Part shown: positions 42,827 to 51,746 of the stretch, in pieces
Layout: the number at the start of each line of letters is the position of its first letter
How positions within the stretch are numbered: position 1 is the stretch's first letter
From: Clostridium polyendosporum
GTDB taxonomy: Bacteria; Bacillota; Clostridia; Clostridiales; Clostridiaceae
Direction of reading: 5' to 3'
Length of the DNA: 64,000 nucleotides
Assembly: GCF_018332455.1 (NCBI RefSeq)
Contig: NZ_BOPZ01000005.1
Span: 1 to 64,000, forward strand
Notes under the pieces: model-generated
Told to the model about the DNA's origin: nothing
Database searches by the model: none
Seen by the model: only the letters and a program-made list of their open reading frames with translations
Made by a program: the position numbers and the translations under genes

Positions 42827-43525
42827 GTGGTAGTTAAATCTTCTCACTGTTGTTTCCACTATAGTGCATTAGGCGATTCAATTGCACTTGGAGTTGGTGC
42901 AACGAATAACTATGGGTATGTTAATTACTTTAGAGACTTTTTATCAACATTATATAATTGCGTAGACTTAACAAATCATGCAGTCGTTGGTCTTTCAAGT
43001 GGTAACCTGCTCAATCAGCTTAAACAGAATACCTCAATCAGAGAAGACGTAAAAAATGCTAGTGTAATAACAATTAGTATTGGGGGAGCCAACTTATTGA
43101 GATGTATAACTAATGGAAATATTAACGATGCGTGTGCTACTAACGGTGTTTTAGCCTTTATTCAAGACTGGCCACAAATCATGAATGAAATTCGTAATTC
43201 CATTGTATCTAAAGCCGAAATACTGGTTATGACTGTATACAATCCTCTTACAGGTGTAAATCCTAACTACAACAAAGTAGAAAACTATATCCAACAGATT
43301 AATTATGTAATTAGTCATCTGGGTTACCGTTTTATGTATAAATATAAAGTCGTTGATGTCCACGAGCATTTTCAAGGTCTATTTCCTGACGGAAATTGGA
43401 AAGTCTGCACTTGGACACATTTTTGCGAGCCCAGCCCAAATCCACACCCAACAGATAGTGGTCATTTAGAGATTGCTCGATTGCATGAAATCATATACGG
43501 TGAGAATTACTGTTATCATGATTAA
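42827..43525 (+). CDS. SGNH/GDSL-family hydrolase
   Basis: A 232-aa esterase-fold protein. YSALGDSIALGVG is block I with the nucleophile Ser; ITISIGGANLL is the Gly/Asn region, and NPHPTDSGHLEIA carries the catalytic Asp-His pair. Starts at a GTG, with GGGAGG 9 nt upstream. There is no obvious signal peptide; the N-terminus KSSHCCFHYS is Cys-rich. Such proteins occur on clostridial spores and in the cell envelope, but the substrate is unknown. Confidence 0.82.
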   Translation: MVVKSSHCCFHYSALGDSIALGVGATNNYGYVNYFRDFLSTLYNCVDLTNHAVVGLSSGNLLNQLKQNTSIREDVKNASVITISIGGANLLRCITNGNINDACATNGVLAFIQDWPQIMNEIRNSIVSKAEILVMTVYNPLTGVNPNYNKVENYIQQINYVISHLGYRFMYKYKVVDVHEHFQGLFPDGNWKVCTWTHFCEPSPNPHPTDSGHLEIARLHEIIYGENYCYHD

Positions 43526-43579
43526 CTAAATGACTTACGGAATATGGCACTACGAGATACTAAGTTTGATAGTTTATAA

Positions 43580-43606
43580 GAAAACCGTCATTAATTTGAC
43601 GGTCTC
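43580..43606. terminator. Terminator between the SGNH hydrolase and alkA fragment
   Basis: ACCGTCA-TTAAT-TTGACGGT is an 8-bp stem with GAAAA on one side and CTCTTTG on the other, so it can serve the converging genes on both strands. Confidence 0.65.
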
Positions 43607-43677
43607 TTTGTTTAAGCAGATTTTACTGTATTTCATTATCTATGTTGTATTTCCTGTATAGAAATCTTTGAAATATT

Positions 43678-43914
43678 TTACGGTGTGATTTCACCAAAAC
43701 ATTCTTGCATCCTATCCCAAATAGTATGAACAGCTTGTATAGATATTTGTTGTCCTATACTTGCATAAATCAGTGCTGAAAATAGGTTAGAGATAATCAT
43801 ACGTTCTACCTTACCAAGCGTGTCTATAGCTTTTCCTAATATTCTATGTATTTGTTTTAAATAAGTAATTTCTGTTGTATCATACTCAAAAAACTTAGTT
43901 TCAGCTGTTTCCAT
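43678..43914 (-). pseudogene. Truncated DNA-3-methyladenine glycosylase (AlkA-like), N-terminal part
   Basis: The 78-aa frame reads FFEYDTTEITYLKQIHRIL, then SNLFSALIYASIGQQISIQA and ends at ECFGEITP. This matches the start of HhH-GPD DNA glycosylases (usually ~210 aa) and stops before the helix-hairpin-helix and catalytic Asp. No continuation is seen in other frames downstream. Its start overlaps the end of ogt by 14 bp, so it was once the second gene of a two-gene alkylation-repair operon. Confidence 0.75.
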
Positions 43915-44371
43915 TTTGTTTTTCTATTTCTAAAAGTTTTTCTTTTACATCCAAACCGCATGCGTAACCAACCAATTTACCATTAGAACCAATGACACGA
44001 TGACAAGGAATAAAGATAGGAATTGGATTTTTATTGTTTGCCATACCTACTGCACGAGAAGCTTTTATATTGCCGATATTTTTTGCTACATCTTTGTAGC
44101 TGTAGGTTTTACCATAAGGAATTTCTTGTAATACACTCCACACCTTTTGTTGAAATTCTGTGCCTTGTGGTGCAAGTGGCAAATCAAATGTCTGCCTTTT
44201 TCCAGTAAGGTATTCTTGGAGTTGTTTATTTGCTTTTTTCAGTAAAGGTGTTTCAATAATATTTACATCTTGAGGAATGCTTTCTTTCAAGTGCAGATGA
44301 GTAATCGCCGTACCATTCTCTATAATTCCTATTTTACCAATTTCCGTTTCATAGTAAAATCCATTATTCAT
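43901..44371 (-). CDS. ogt: Methylated-DNA--protein-cysteine methyltransferase
   Basis: A 156-aa suicide repair protein that removes the alkyl group from O6-alkylguanine. IPIFIPCHRVIGSNGKLVGY contains the acceptor Cys. Full length, with the N-terminal ribonuclease-like domain. GGAGGTAGAG precedes the ATG. It leads an operon with the truncated alkA fragment. Confidence 0.93.
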   Translation of the reverse strand: MNNGFYYETEIGKIGIIENGTAITHLHLKESIPQDVNIIETPLLKKANKQLQEYLTGKRQTFDLPLAPQGTEFQQKVWSVLQEIPYGKTYSYKDVAKNIGNIKASRAVGMANNKNPIPIFIPCHRVIGSNGKLVGYACGLDVKEKLLEIEKQNGNS

Positions 44372-44536
44372 ATCTCTACCTCCTGCATATCTGTGTTTTC
44401 TCTGTAATATATTTTACTCCATTATTTTGGTACTGTCTTTCGAAATACAAATTTCTAATTGAAGTAAAAATTATACATTACTTATGGAATAATAAAAAAA
44501 TAAGATAATGCAAACCACTTCCAGCTATATCCAATA

Positions 44537-44588
44537 AAATAAAATACCCACATCTCTACTTTTAAACATAGAAATATGGATATTTTTA
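44537..44588 (-). terminator. Terminator-like hairpin after the transporter remnant
   Basis: AAATACCCACATCTCTA pairs imperfectly with TAGAAATATGGATATTT around a short loop, with T-rich DNA on both strands. It lies 60 bp after the stop of the transporter remnant at 44647. Confidence 0.5.
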
Positions 44589-44646
44589 TTACGAGTATTT
44601 TTATAGTTTACTTTTAGACATACTTTACTTCTAAATTCTCTGAAAG

Positions 44647-44849
44647 TTATGCAATTTTTTCATTAGTTATAGGAGACCAAAATGTTAGAATAAGGACTAC
44701 TATTAAGTTTCCAATTGCGGGGATTATTATTGTAAGTCGCTTGATATTTAATGCAACTTCAGTGGTCTGCTGTGGTGCTTTTGCAACATAACCGGTAGCT
44801 GCCTTAAGTACAAACATAACAGAGGAAATATATATCTTAGTATAACCCT
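44647..44849 (-). pseudogene. C-terminal remnant of a GPH-family sugar:cation symporter
   Basis: The minus-strand frame reads ...GYTKIYISSVMFVLKAATGY, then VAKAPQQTTEVALNI, LTIIIPAIGNLIVVLILTFW and ends SPITNEKIA-stop. This matches the last two helices of melibiose/xyloside-type GPH symporters. The frame has no start and its upstream end abuts the REP copy at 44850, so the rest of the gene is gone. The rest of the gap 44372-44883 holds only the hairpin at 44537 and AT-rich DNA. Confidence 0.65.
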
Positions 44850-44878
44850 CAAATGTAAATGTAAAGAGGCTGGCACCT
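44850..44878 (+). repeat. REP-like repeat, solo copy 3
   Basis: CAAATGTAAATGTAAAG then AGGCTGGCACCT, identical to the RAYT right-flank copy over 28 nt. It sits between the rlmD-like stop and the transporter remnant. Confidence 0.88.
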
Positions 44879-44883
44879 TACCT

Positions 44884-46251
44884 TTATTTCTTATCTATCA
44901 ACGCAACACACTCCACATGTGCAGTTTGTGGAAACATATCGACTGGCTGTACTTCCTTAGTTTCATAGCCAAGTTCCTCTAATATAGCTAGATCTCTTGC
45001 TAAAGTACTTGGATCACAAGAAACATATACTATTCTCTTTGCATCAATTGAGGATATAGCTTCTAGAAGTTTTTTATCACAGCCTTTTCTTGGAGGATCT
45101 ACTACAACTACATCGGCCTTTATTCCCTCAGATATTAAATCTGGTATTACTTTTTCTGATTCCCCTACAAAAAATTCTACATTATCTACTCCATTGTCCA
45201 TAGCATTTATTTTTGCATTTTCTATAGCCTCAGGTACTATCTCTACGCCATAAACCTTCTTAGCTTTTTGTGAAAGGAATAACGTTATGGTTCCTGTTCC
45301 ACAATAAGCATCAAAAACAACTTCATCACCAGTAAGATTTGCATATTCTAATGCTTTGGAGTATAAAGCCTCTGTTTGAATAGGGTTAACCTGAAAGAAA
45401 GATAATGGAGATATATTAAACTTAAATTTTCCTATATAATCACTTATAGTATCTGACCCCCACAGAGTTATACACTTTTCTCCTAAAATAACGTTAGTAG
45501 ATTTAGAATTTATATTTTGCACTATGCTCTTAATACCTGGAATATTATCTACCATCAAATTTATGAACTCTTCCCTATGAGGAAGTTTCTCTCCATTAGT
45601 TACTACAACTACCATAACTTCTTCTGTTTTAAATCCTCTTCTAACCATTATGTGTCTTATAATTCCACTTTGATCATAATGTCCATCTACATTATATGGC
45701 TTAATATTGTTCTTTTTAATCCATGTTCTTGTAAGAGTTACTACCTTATCGGCAATTTGATCTTGAATGTGGCAACTCTCCATATCAATTATGTCATGGG
45801 TTCTTGGAGCAAAGAACCCTATTTGTAATTCTTCATTCTTTAAACCTATTGGAAGCTGCACCTTATTTCTATACCTATATGGATTTTCCATACCTATAGT
45901 GTTATGTACTATGTCTTCATTAAGCTTCCCTATCTTGACAATGCAGTCCTTAACTCTTTCAGTCTTAAAATCAAGCTGCTCTTTATAGGTTGTATGCTGA
46001 AGTCTGCATCCCCCACATCTCTTATATATTGAACATACAGGGCCTACTCTCTCTGGAGAAGATTTTAAAATATCTATAAGCTTACCATAAGCATAATTCT
46101 TCTTCACTTTAACTATCTTTACTTTTACTTTCTCACCCTTTAATGCATCTTCTATAAAAATTGGGAAACTCTCATCTATCTTTGCAATTCCTTCACCTTC
46201 GTATCCTTGAGAAACTATCTCTAAAATGTATTCTTTATTCTTTTCAACCAA
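44884..46251 (-). CDS. rlmD: 23S rRNA (uracil-5-)-methyltransferase, RlmD/RumA family
   Basis: A 455-aa SAM-dependent RNA methyltransferase. An N-terminal TRAM domain ([20 protein letters not shown]) is followed by iron-sulfur Cys residues ([14 protein letters not shown]), the SAM site [16 protein letters not shown] and the catalytic Cys in [15 protein letters not shown] prefer the TTG at 46251, preceded by AAGGTGA and matching usual family starts; the frame is open to 46362 but without a ribosome site. RlmC or TrmA-like specificity cannot be excluded. Confidence 0.88.
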   Translation of the reverse strand: MVEKNKEYILEIVSQGYEGEGIAKIDESFPIFIEDALKGEKVKVKIVKVKKNYAYGKLIDILKSSPERVGPVCSIYKRCGGCRLQHTTYKEQLDFKTERVKDCIVKIGKLNEDIVHNTIGMENPYRYRNKVQLPIGLKNEELQIGFFAPRTHDIIDMESCHIQDQIADKVVTLTRTWIKKNNIKPYNVDGHYDQSGIIRHIMVRRGFKTEEVMVVVVTNGEKLPHREEFINLMVDNIPGIKSIVQNINSKSTNVILGEKCITLWGSDTISDYIGKFKFNISPLSFFQVNPIQTEALYSKALEYANLTGDEVVFDAYCGTGTITLFLSQKAKKVYGVEIVPEAIENAKINAMDNGVDNVEFFVGESEKVIPDLISEGIKADVVVVDPPRKGCDKKLLEAISSIDAKRIVYVSCDPSTLARDLAILEELGYETKEVQPVDMFPQTAHVECVALIDKK

Positions 46252-46374
46252 GTAAATCACCTTTTCCTTATTTATTACATCTAAATTTTCCTTCAAAAAC
46301 ATTAAGCTGTCAATAAAATCATCCATTGTTATAATAAGTTTATATAAATTAAAATAATACAAAACGAATCCGAA

Positions 46375-46480
46375 GAGGTATCGAGCATATTAAAGATACA
46401 TAACTTTAATCCTTAGACAATTCAGTTATGAAGTTGTGTAGCTAGCTTGAGCTAGATTTCACTTTAGGAAGTGATACCAA
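46375..46480. repeat. Dispersed intergenic repeat, modules A/B mixed
   Basis: AGGTATCGAGCATATTAAAG, ATACATAACTTTAATCCTTA, TTCAGTTATGAAGTTGTGTA and GCTAGATTTCACTTTAGGAA are all family blocks. It fills most of 46252-46480. Confidence 0.55.
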
Positions 46481-46481
46481 A

Positions 46482-46518
46482 TGAAAAAGTATGCAGCTTG
46501 GCGAACTGCATACTCTAT
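46482..46518 (-). terminator. Terminator of the DUF1540 gene
   Basis: On the minus strand GAGTATGCAG-TTCGCCAAG-CTGCATACTTTTTC: 8-bp stem and T-run, about 20 bp after the stop. Confidence 0.8.
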
Positions 46519-46535
46519 TGAGGTGCTTATTCTGG

Positions 46536-46898
46536 TTACCTTTCTACAAAGGTTTCACACTCAGTTCCATTATCTGAGACTGCATGTGGGCCATATATTT
46601 GCACATTTGATGCTGTGCAATCTTTTTGTTTATTATAAATACAATTAACTGATTCACAAATTATATTTGGACTAATCGTTATTTCACTTGCTGAAAATAA
46701 CTGAGCAACCTCCCCAGTATAGTTTGTATTCGCCATACTTGCTAACGCATTTTTAAAGCTTTTAGGTGCATAAGTTGAACAGTCAGTACACTTACTTCTA
46801 TGCGCATCTGAACCTGTAATATGTATGGTTGCTGCTGTACAAAACCCTCCCCCAACATTGTTAACACAACTCTCAACGTTACAGCTTAGTTTAGCCAT
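46536..46898 (-). CDS. Protein with two DUF1540 Cys-rich domains
   Basis: A 120-aa protein with two copies of the DUF1540 pattern: LSCNVESCVNNVGGGFCTA ... CTDCSTY and IICESVNCIYNKQKDCTAS ... ECETF. Each has four to five Cys that could bind a metal. I start at the ATG at 46898, with AAGGAG 10 nt upstream; the longer frame uses a GTG overlapping that site. Function unknown; common in spore-forming clostridia. Confidence 0.8.
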   Translation of the reverse strand: MAKLSCNVESCVNNVGGGFCTAATIHITGSDAHRSKCTDCSTYAPKSFKNALASMANTNYTGEVAQLFSASEITISPNIICESVNCIYNKQKDCTASNVQIYGPHAVSDNGTECETFVER

Positions 46899-47107
46899 AC
46901 CAATCACTCCTTAAACTTTTGTATGTAGATAAACAAATTTTTTCTCAATGTGGGGTCTAAAAATAATTAAAACTAAATTATTTCTTTAAAATTCATGAAG
47001 AATGGAACTTCTTTATGATTAATATATTTATAGTATTTACTCATCTTATGTAATTAATACCTTAATTGATAAGTTTGCTATTTTTATAAATATTAAGCTT
47101 TTATCTA

Positions 47108-47137
47108 TAAAAAAAGCACCTTTTAACAGGTGCAAGA
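47108..47137 (-). terminator. Orphan terminator
   Basis: On the minus strand GCACCTGTTAAAAGGTGC TTTTTTT. No gene ends just upstream; the nearest is pyk, which has its own terminator-like hairpin 320 bp away. The gap 46899-47457 otherwise holds AT-rich DNA, a fair AGGAGG at about 47278-47283 (minus strand) without a usable ORF, and a weak repeat fragment near 47398. Confidence 0.7.
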
Positions 47138-47457
47138 CTATAGGAATCAGTTGCCATTATATCCCTATTATTATTTTCACATATTCTCCTATTAATATAC
47201 ATACAAAAACTAATATTTATCTTAATATATTTGTAAATTTTTTGTGAACTTATCGTAAAACTTTAATTACTTTAATTTCCTCCTGAACATTAAACCATAT
47301 ATTCGATATTATGTAATTAATTAAGTGTACTTAATCCTCATTATAAATCAAAATTCACCTAAACTATTTCGTTGGAAATTTTTAAAGTAAGAGTGAAAGA
47401 ACCTCAAAGCATTTTCCTCTTGTGGAGTTTCACCTTATCAAATAGCAATAAATTAAA

Positions 47458-47484
47458 AAATGAGCAGCATTATGCTACCCATTT
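47458..47484 (-). terminator. pyk terminator
   Basis: On the minus strand AAATGGGTAGCAT-AATGCTGCTCATTTTTTAA: an imperfect 11-bp stem with T-run, just after the pyk stop. Confidence 0.7.
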
Positions 47485-47497
47485 TTATAAAACAATA

Positions 47498-48913
47498 TTA
47501 TTCTACAACACTGATCTTTAATAAGTTTGTAGCACCAACTCCAACTGGTACTCCAGCAGATATTACTACTGTATCTCCAGCTTTAACAAATCCATTTTCT
47601 TTAGCTACATTAACTGATCTTTCTATCATTTCATCTGTAGAGTTTACTCTTTCAGCTACGATAGGATATACTCCCCAACATAAAGCAAGCTTCTTAGCAA
47701 CTCTTTCATCTGGAGTTACAGCTACTATTGAACAGTCTGGTCTGCATTGTGATATTCTTCTAGCTGTTGCACCAGTTTGAGTTGATGTAATGATTGCATT
47801 AGCCTTTAACTCATATGAAGCATTACAAGCTGCTCTGCTTATAACTCCTTCTATAGCTGGAATATGTTGTTTAGCATGAGAAACAGCTACTTCATAGCTT
47901 AATTTTTGTTCTGCTTCTTCTGCAATTCTTGCCATTGTTTCAACTGATTCTACTGGCCAACTTCCGTTAGCACTTTCTCCTGAAAGCATTATAGCATCTG
48001 TTCCGTCTAGTATAGCATTTGCAACGTCTGAAACCTCAGCTCTTGTTGGTCTTGGGTTTCTCATCATTGAGTCAAGCATTTGAGTTGCAGTTATTACTGG
48101 CTTTCCAACAGTGTTACACTTTTCTATAATCATCTTTTGAACTGATGGAACCTTTTCTATTGGAATTTCAACTCCAAGGTCTCCTCTAGCAACCATTATA
48201 CCGTCTGATACTGCTAGAATTGCATCGATGTTGTCAACACCTTCTTGATTTTCTATCTTTGAGAATATTTGAATGTCTGCTCCGCCATTTTCAACAAGAA
48301 TATTTCTTATAGCTTCAACGTCAGCAGCTTTTCTTATGAATGAAGCAGCTATTAAATTTACTCCGATTTCACAACCGAATTTAAGGTCTGCTATATCTTT
48401 CTCAGTCATTGCTGGTAATTGTATTGAAACTCCTGGTACATTAACTCCCTTATGTGTTCCAACCATTCCAGTATTCTTAACAACACAGTTTATCTTATTT
48501 CCTTCTACTGATTCAACTTCTAATCCTACAAGACCATCATCTATAAGTATCATATTTCCTGGCTTAACATCATTAATTAAATTTACATAAGTAATTGAAC
48601 ACTTTGTTGTATCTCCTACAACTTCTTCTCCACAATAAATAGTGAATTTTGATCCTGCAGTTAATTCTACCTTGCTTGGTTCAAACTTCATTGTTCTTAT
48701 TTCTGGTCCTTTTGTATCAAGCATTACTGCTATTTGCTTATTGTATTTCATAGATAATTCTTTAACCATGTTTATTCTACCTGCATGTTCTGCATGATCT
48801 CCATGGGAAAAGTTATGTCTTGAAACATTCATACCTGCTTCTATGATTTTAGATAAAATTTCTTCCTTATCACTTGCTGGTCCAATAGTACAAACAATTT
48901 TAGTCTTTCTCAT
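47498..48913 (-). CDS. pyk: Pyruvate kinase
   Basis: A 471-aa glycolytic enzyme converting phosphoenolpyruvate and ADP to pyruvate and ATP. MRKTKIVCTIGPASDK start, HNFSHGDHAEH, FSKIENQEGVDN (catalytic Lys), GIMVARGDLGVEIP and TATQMLDSM are all present. It is the short form without the extra C-terminal PEP-utiliser domain of some Bacilli. ATG at 48913 has AGGAG upstream; the longer frame is not needed. Downstream of pfkA by 127 bp, the usual clostridial pfkA-pyk order. Confidence 0.97.
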   Translation of the reverse strand: MRKTKIVCTIGPASDKEEILSKIIEAGMNVSRHNFSHGDHAEHAGRINMVKELSMKYNKQIAVMLDTKGPEIRTMKFEPSKVELTAGSKFTIYCGEEVVGDTTKCSITYVNLINDVKPGNMILIDDGLVGLEVESVEGNKINCVVKNTGMVGTHKGVNVPGVSIQLPAMTEKDIADLKFGCEIGVNLIAASFIRKAADVEAIRNILVENGGADIQIFSKIENQEGVDNIDAILAVSDGIMVARGDLGVEIPIEKVPSVQKMIIEKCNTVGKPVITATQMLDSMMRNPRPTRAEVSDVANAILDGTDAIMLSGESANGSWPVESVETMARIAEEAEQKLSYEVAVSHAKQHIPAIEGVISRAACNASYELKANAIITSTQTGATARRISQCRPDCSIVAVTPDERVAKKLALCWGVYPIVAERVNSTDEMIERSVNVAKENGFVKAGDTVVISAGVPVGVGATNLLKISVVE

Positions 48914-49040
48914 TATAAACACTCCTCTTTTTTTATTAAGGATACTCAAGTTCAAATATGAATTTGTTTATCCAACCCCAAAATATACAACAAATTTATT
49001 ATATTTAAACACACCATTATTATGACATGTATTTAACTGA

Positions 49041-50000
49041 TTAATATGAAAGTGCAGTAGCTATTTCATATAGCTTATCATCAAACTTTCTTTCCATAGC
49101 TAAAGCTTCATCTATATCTTCATCCATTATTTGGTTGTCCTTTATACCAACAACTCTAGAAGTTTTTCCTTCTAAAAGCAGCTCAACAGCTCTAGCTCCC
49201 ATTTTTGAAGATAATACTACGTCAAAAACAGATGGACTTCCACCCCTTTGAATATGACCAAGGATAGTAGCTCTTGTTTCTAAACCTGTAACTTCTTCAA
49301 TATATTTTGCTAACTCCTCTGCTCCACCTACACCTTCAGCTAACATTACTAGGTTGTGCATCTTTCCTGTAGTTTTTCCTTCAAGTATTGTTTTACAAAG
49401 TTCATCTCTATCAAATTCCTTTTCTGGAACTACGATAGCTTCTGCTCCACCTGCAATACCAGCATATAAAGCTAAATCTCCACAGTGTCTTCCCATAACC
49501 TCAATAACTGATACTCTTTCATGAGAAGTTGAAGTGTCTCTTAATTTGTTTATTGCATCTACCACTGTATTTAAAGCAGTATCAAATCCTATTGTGTAGT
49601 CTGTATATGCTAAATCATTATCTATAGTACCTGGTAATCCTATAGTCTTAACTCCAAGTTTTGATAAAAGCTTAGCTCCAGTAAATGATCCATCTCCACC
49701 TATAACTACAAGAGCATCTACTCCATAAGCTTTCAATATATTTGCTGCTTTCTTTCTTCCTTCTTCAGTTCTAAATTCTTCACATCTAGCAGTTCTAAGG
49801 ATTGTACCACCTCTGTGAATAATATCTGATACACTACTTCTATCCATTTTGAAAAGTTCACCACTAATTAACCCTGCATAGCCTCTCTTAACACCCATTA
49901 CTTCTAGCCCATTATGCAAAGCCATTCTTACTACCGCTCTTACTGCAGCGTTCATTCCTGGTGCATCTCCTCCACTTGTTAAAACAGCAATCTTTTTCAT
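49041..50000 (-). CDS. pfkA: ATP-dependent 6-phosphofructokinase
   Basis: A 319-aa enzyme committing fructose-6-phosphate to glycolysis. [20 protein letters not shown] (ATP loop), [29 protein letters not shown] (catalytic Asp) and [13 protein letters not shown] are present. The ATG at 50000 follows AGGAGGAAG. Forms an operon with pyk. Confidence 0.97.
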   Translation of the reverse strand: MKKIAVLTSGGDAPGMNAAVRAVVRMALHNGLEVMGVKRGYAGLISGELFKMDRSSVSDIIHRGGTILRTARCEEFRTEEGRKKAANILKAYGVDALVVIGGDGSFTGAKLLSKLGVKTIGLPGTIDNDLAYTDYTIGFDTALNTVVDAINKLRDTSTSHERVSVIEVMGRHCGDLALYAGIAGGAEAIVVPEKEFDRDELCKTILEGKTTGKMHNLVMLAEGVGGAEELAKYIEEVTGLETRATILGHIQRGGSPSVFDVVLSSKMGARAVELLLEGKTSRVVGIKDNQIMDEDIDEALAMERKFDDKLYEIATALSY

Positions 50001-50380
50001 AATACTTCCTCCTCTACACTTTTGGGACATTTGTAGTCCCACACGTGCTAAATCTTACCCACATTTACTAATACATTAATTTTACCTAAATTATCTTAAT
50101 TTTTCAACTTTAAACTTTTCCTTTTTCGTGCAAATAACCTTTATTTATCGTCTTTTATGTAATTTTTATCGAGTATTTTCTTAATTTTCAATATATTGTC
50201 TAAAAAAGACTATTTTTCTGACAAAATATTTCATATTACTACGATTTTATTATGTCCTTTTTATAATTATTTTATATATTATTAAAAAAAAATCGAATAT
50301 TGTATATATTACTAAAAATCATATACTTTTTTTGTACTTTTTACAAATATTTTTTGTAGAATTTATTAAGTCTATAATGT

Positions 50381-50420
50381 TTGATTATTTTTGATTATTG
50401 TTGATTATTGTTGATTATTG
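50381..50420. repeat. Four 10-bp tandem repeats (TTGATTATTG)
   Basis: TTGATTATTT followed by three TTGATTATTG units in perfect 10-bp register, then a decayed CTGACTGC. They lie between pfkA and dnaE, upstream of pfkA. The rest of 50001-50380 is very AT-rich and presumably holds the pfkA promoter. Confidence 0.7.
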
Positions 50421-50459
50421 CTGACTGCTTTTAATTGTTTTAGTTATTCAATTGTTAAA

Positions 50460-50492
50460 AAGAAAAACTCAAGGTTTACCCTTGAGTTTAAT
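50460..50492 (-). terminator. dnaE terminator, overlapping the stop codon
   Basis: On the minus strand AAACTCAAGGG-TAAA-CCTTGAGTTTTTC: 9-bp stem with a T-run. The first bases belong to the dnaE stop region. Confidence 0.85.
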
Positions 50493-51746
50493 CTATTACC
50501 TTAACATTATCTACCCCAAATTGATTTACTAAAAATTCAACAACACCACTTTCTAAAGATACCCACATTTCTCTTACTAGCCTGAAGTTCTGCTTCTCTT
50601 TTGAAGTAAAAATATATATTGGAGTATCCCCTTTATATGGTTCTAGCAATTGCTTTAACAACTTAATTACATCCCTAGCTACATTTTTATCTTCTACTCT
50701 TATATAAACTTTTGATGTATTTATCTTTTCTAAAGGCTGAATATCTTCACATATAAGCTTTGGAAGTTCATCTTCTTTAATACTTACTCTTCCCCTTATC
50801 ACCACTAAATGATCAGGATTAATAAGAAGATTTACTTTCTCCAATGTTTTAGGAAATACTATTACCTCGATAACCCCTGTAAGGTCTTCTAGCTTCATAA
50901 AAGCCATTATGGTGTTATTTCTAGTTACTTTTCTTGAAACTTCTGCTATTATTCCGCCAAGTACAACTCTTTCACCATCGTTTATAAGTGCTACTTCATT
51001 AACAGTTGAAGCAACTTGATCTTCATCATGCTCATCCTCTAGTATCTGATTATTAGAACTTAAAATTTTATCTATTTGCGTTGTTGTCTGGAGTTTTAGG
51101 CTCTGAGTATATTCATCAAGAGGGTGACCACTGATATAAAGTCCCGTCATTTCTTTTTCCATTGCAAGAAGATACTTCTTATCAAATTCCTTTATATCTG
51201 GATATTGAAATTCAGGAACTTTAATTTCAGAATCCAATCCTCCAAACAAGCTAATCTGACCTTCTACATTTCTTTTCTTCTGATTTATTATTCCATCTAA
51301 AATTTTCTCATATACCGCTAAAAGCTTTGAACGGTAGATTTTAAAACTATCAAATGTACCTGCTTTTATTAAACTTTCAACAGCCCTCTTGTTTATAGTT
51401 GATAAATCTATTTTATTGCAGAAATCCATAAGGGATTCAAATACATCCTTTTCCTCTCTGCTCTTAACAATACTTTCAACTACATTTATTCCAACATTCT
51501 TTATAGCTGCCAATCCAAATCTTATAGTATCACCTTTAACAGTAAACTTTGTATAACTCTCGTTAATATCTGGTGGAAGCACCTGTATTCCAAGACTTTC
51601 TGCAAAGCTTATGTAAAAGGCTACCTTTTCACTTGATCCCATAACAGAATTTAACATCGCTGCAATATACTCCGTTGGGAAATATCGCATTAAATATGCA
51701 GTTTGAAAGCCTACTACTGCATAGGCTGCTGCATGTGATTTATTGA
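50488..51746 (-). CDS. dnaE: DNA polymerase III alpha subunit, exon 4 (C-terminal part)
   Basis: The last exon of the split dnaE (about 419 codons). Joined to exon 3 it reads YAF/NKSHAAAYAVVGFQTAYLM, the canonical fingers-domain motif. It carries the rest of the fingers, the HhH region (NKIDLSTINKRAVESLIKAG) and the OB-fold (VVLGGIIAEVSRKVTRNNTI). The frame extends into the intron to 51786, but MEFRVKFPNLTLYV there is intron-encoded. See exon 1 for the whole gene. Confidence 0.9.

Noticed and set aside
45517-45828. Plus-strand frame of 103 codons in the rlmD-like gene
   Set aside because: Antisense to a conserved methyltransferase and lacks a ribosome site.
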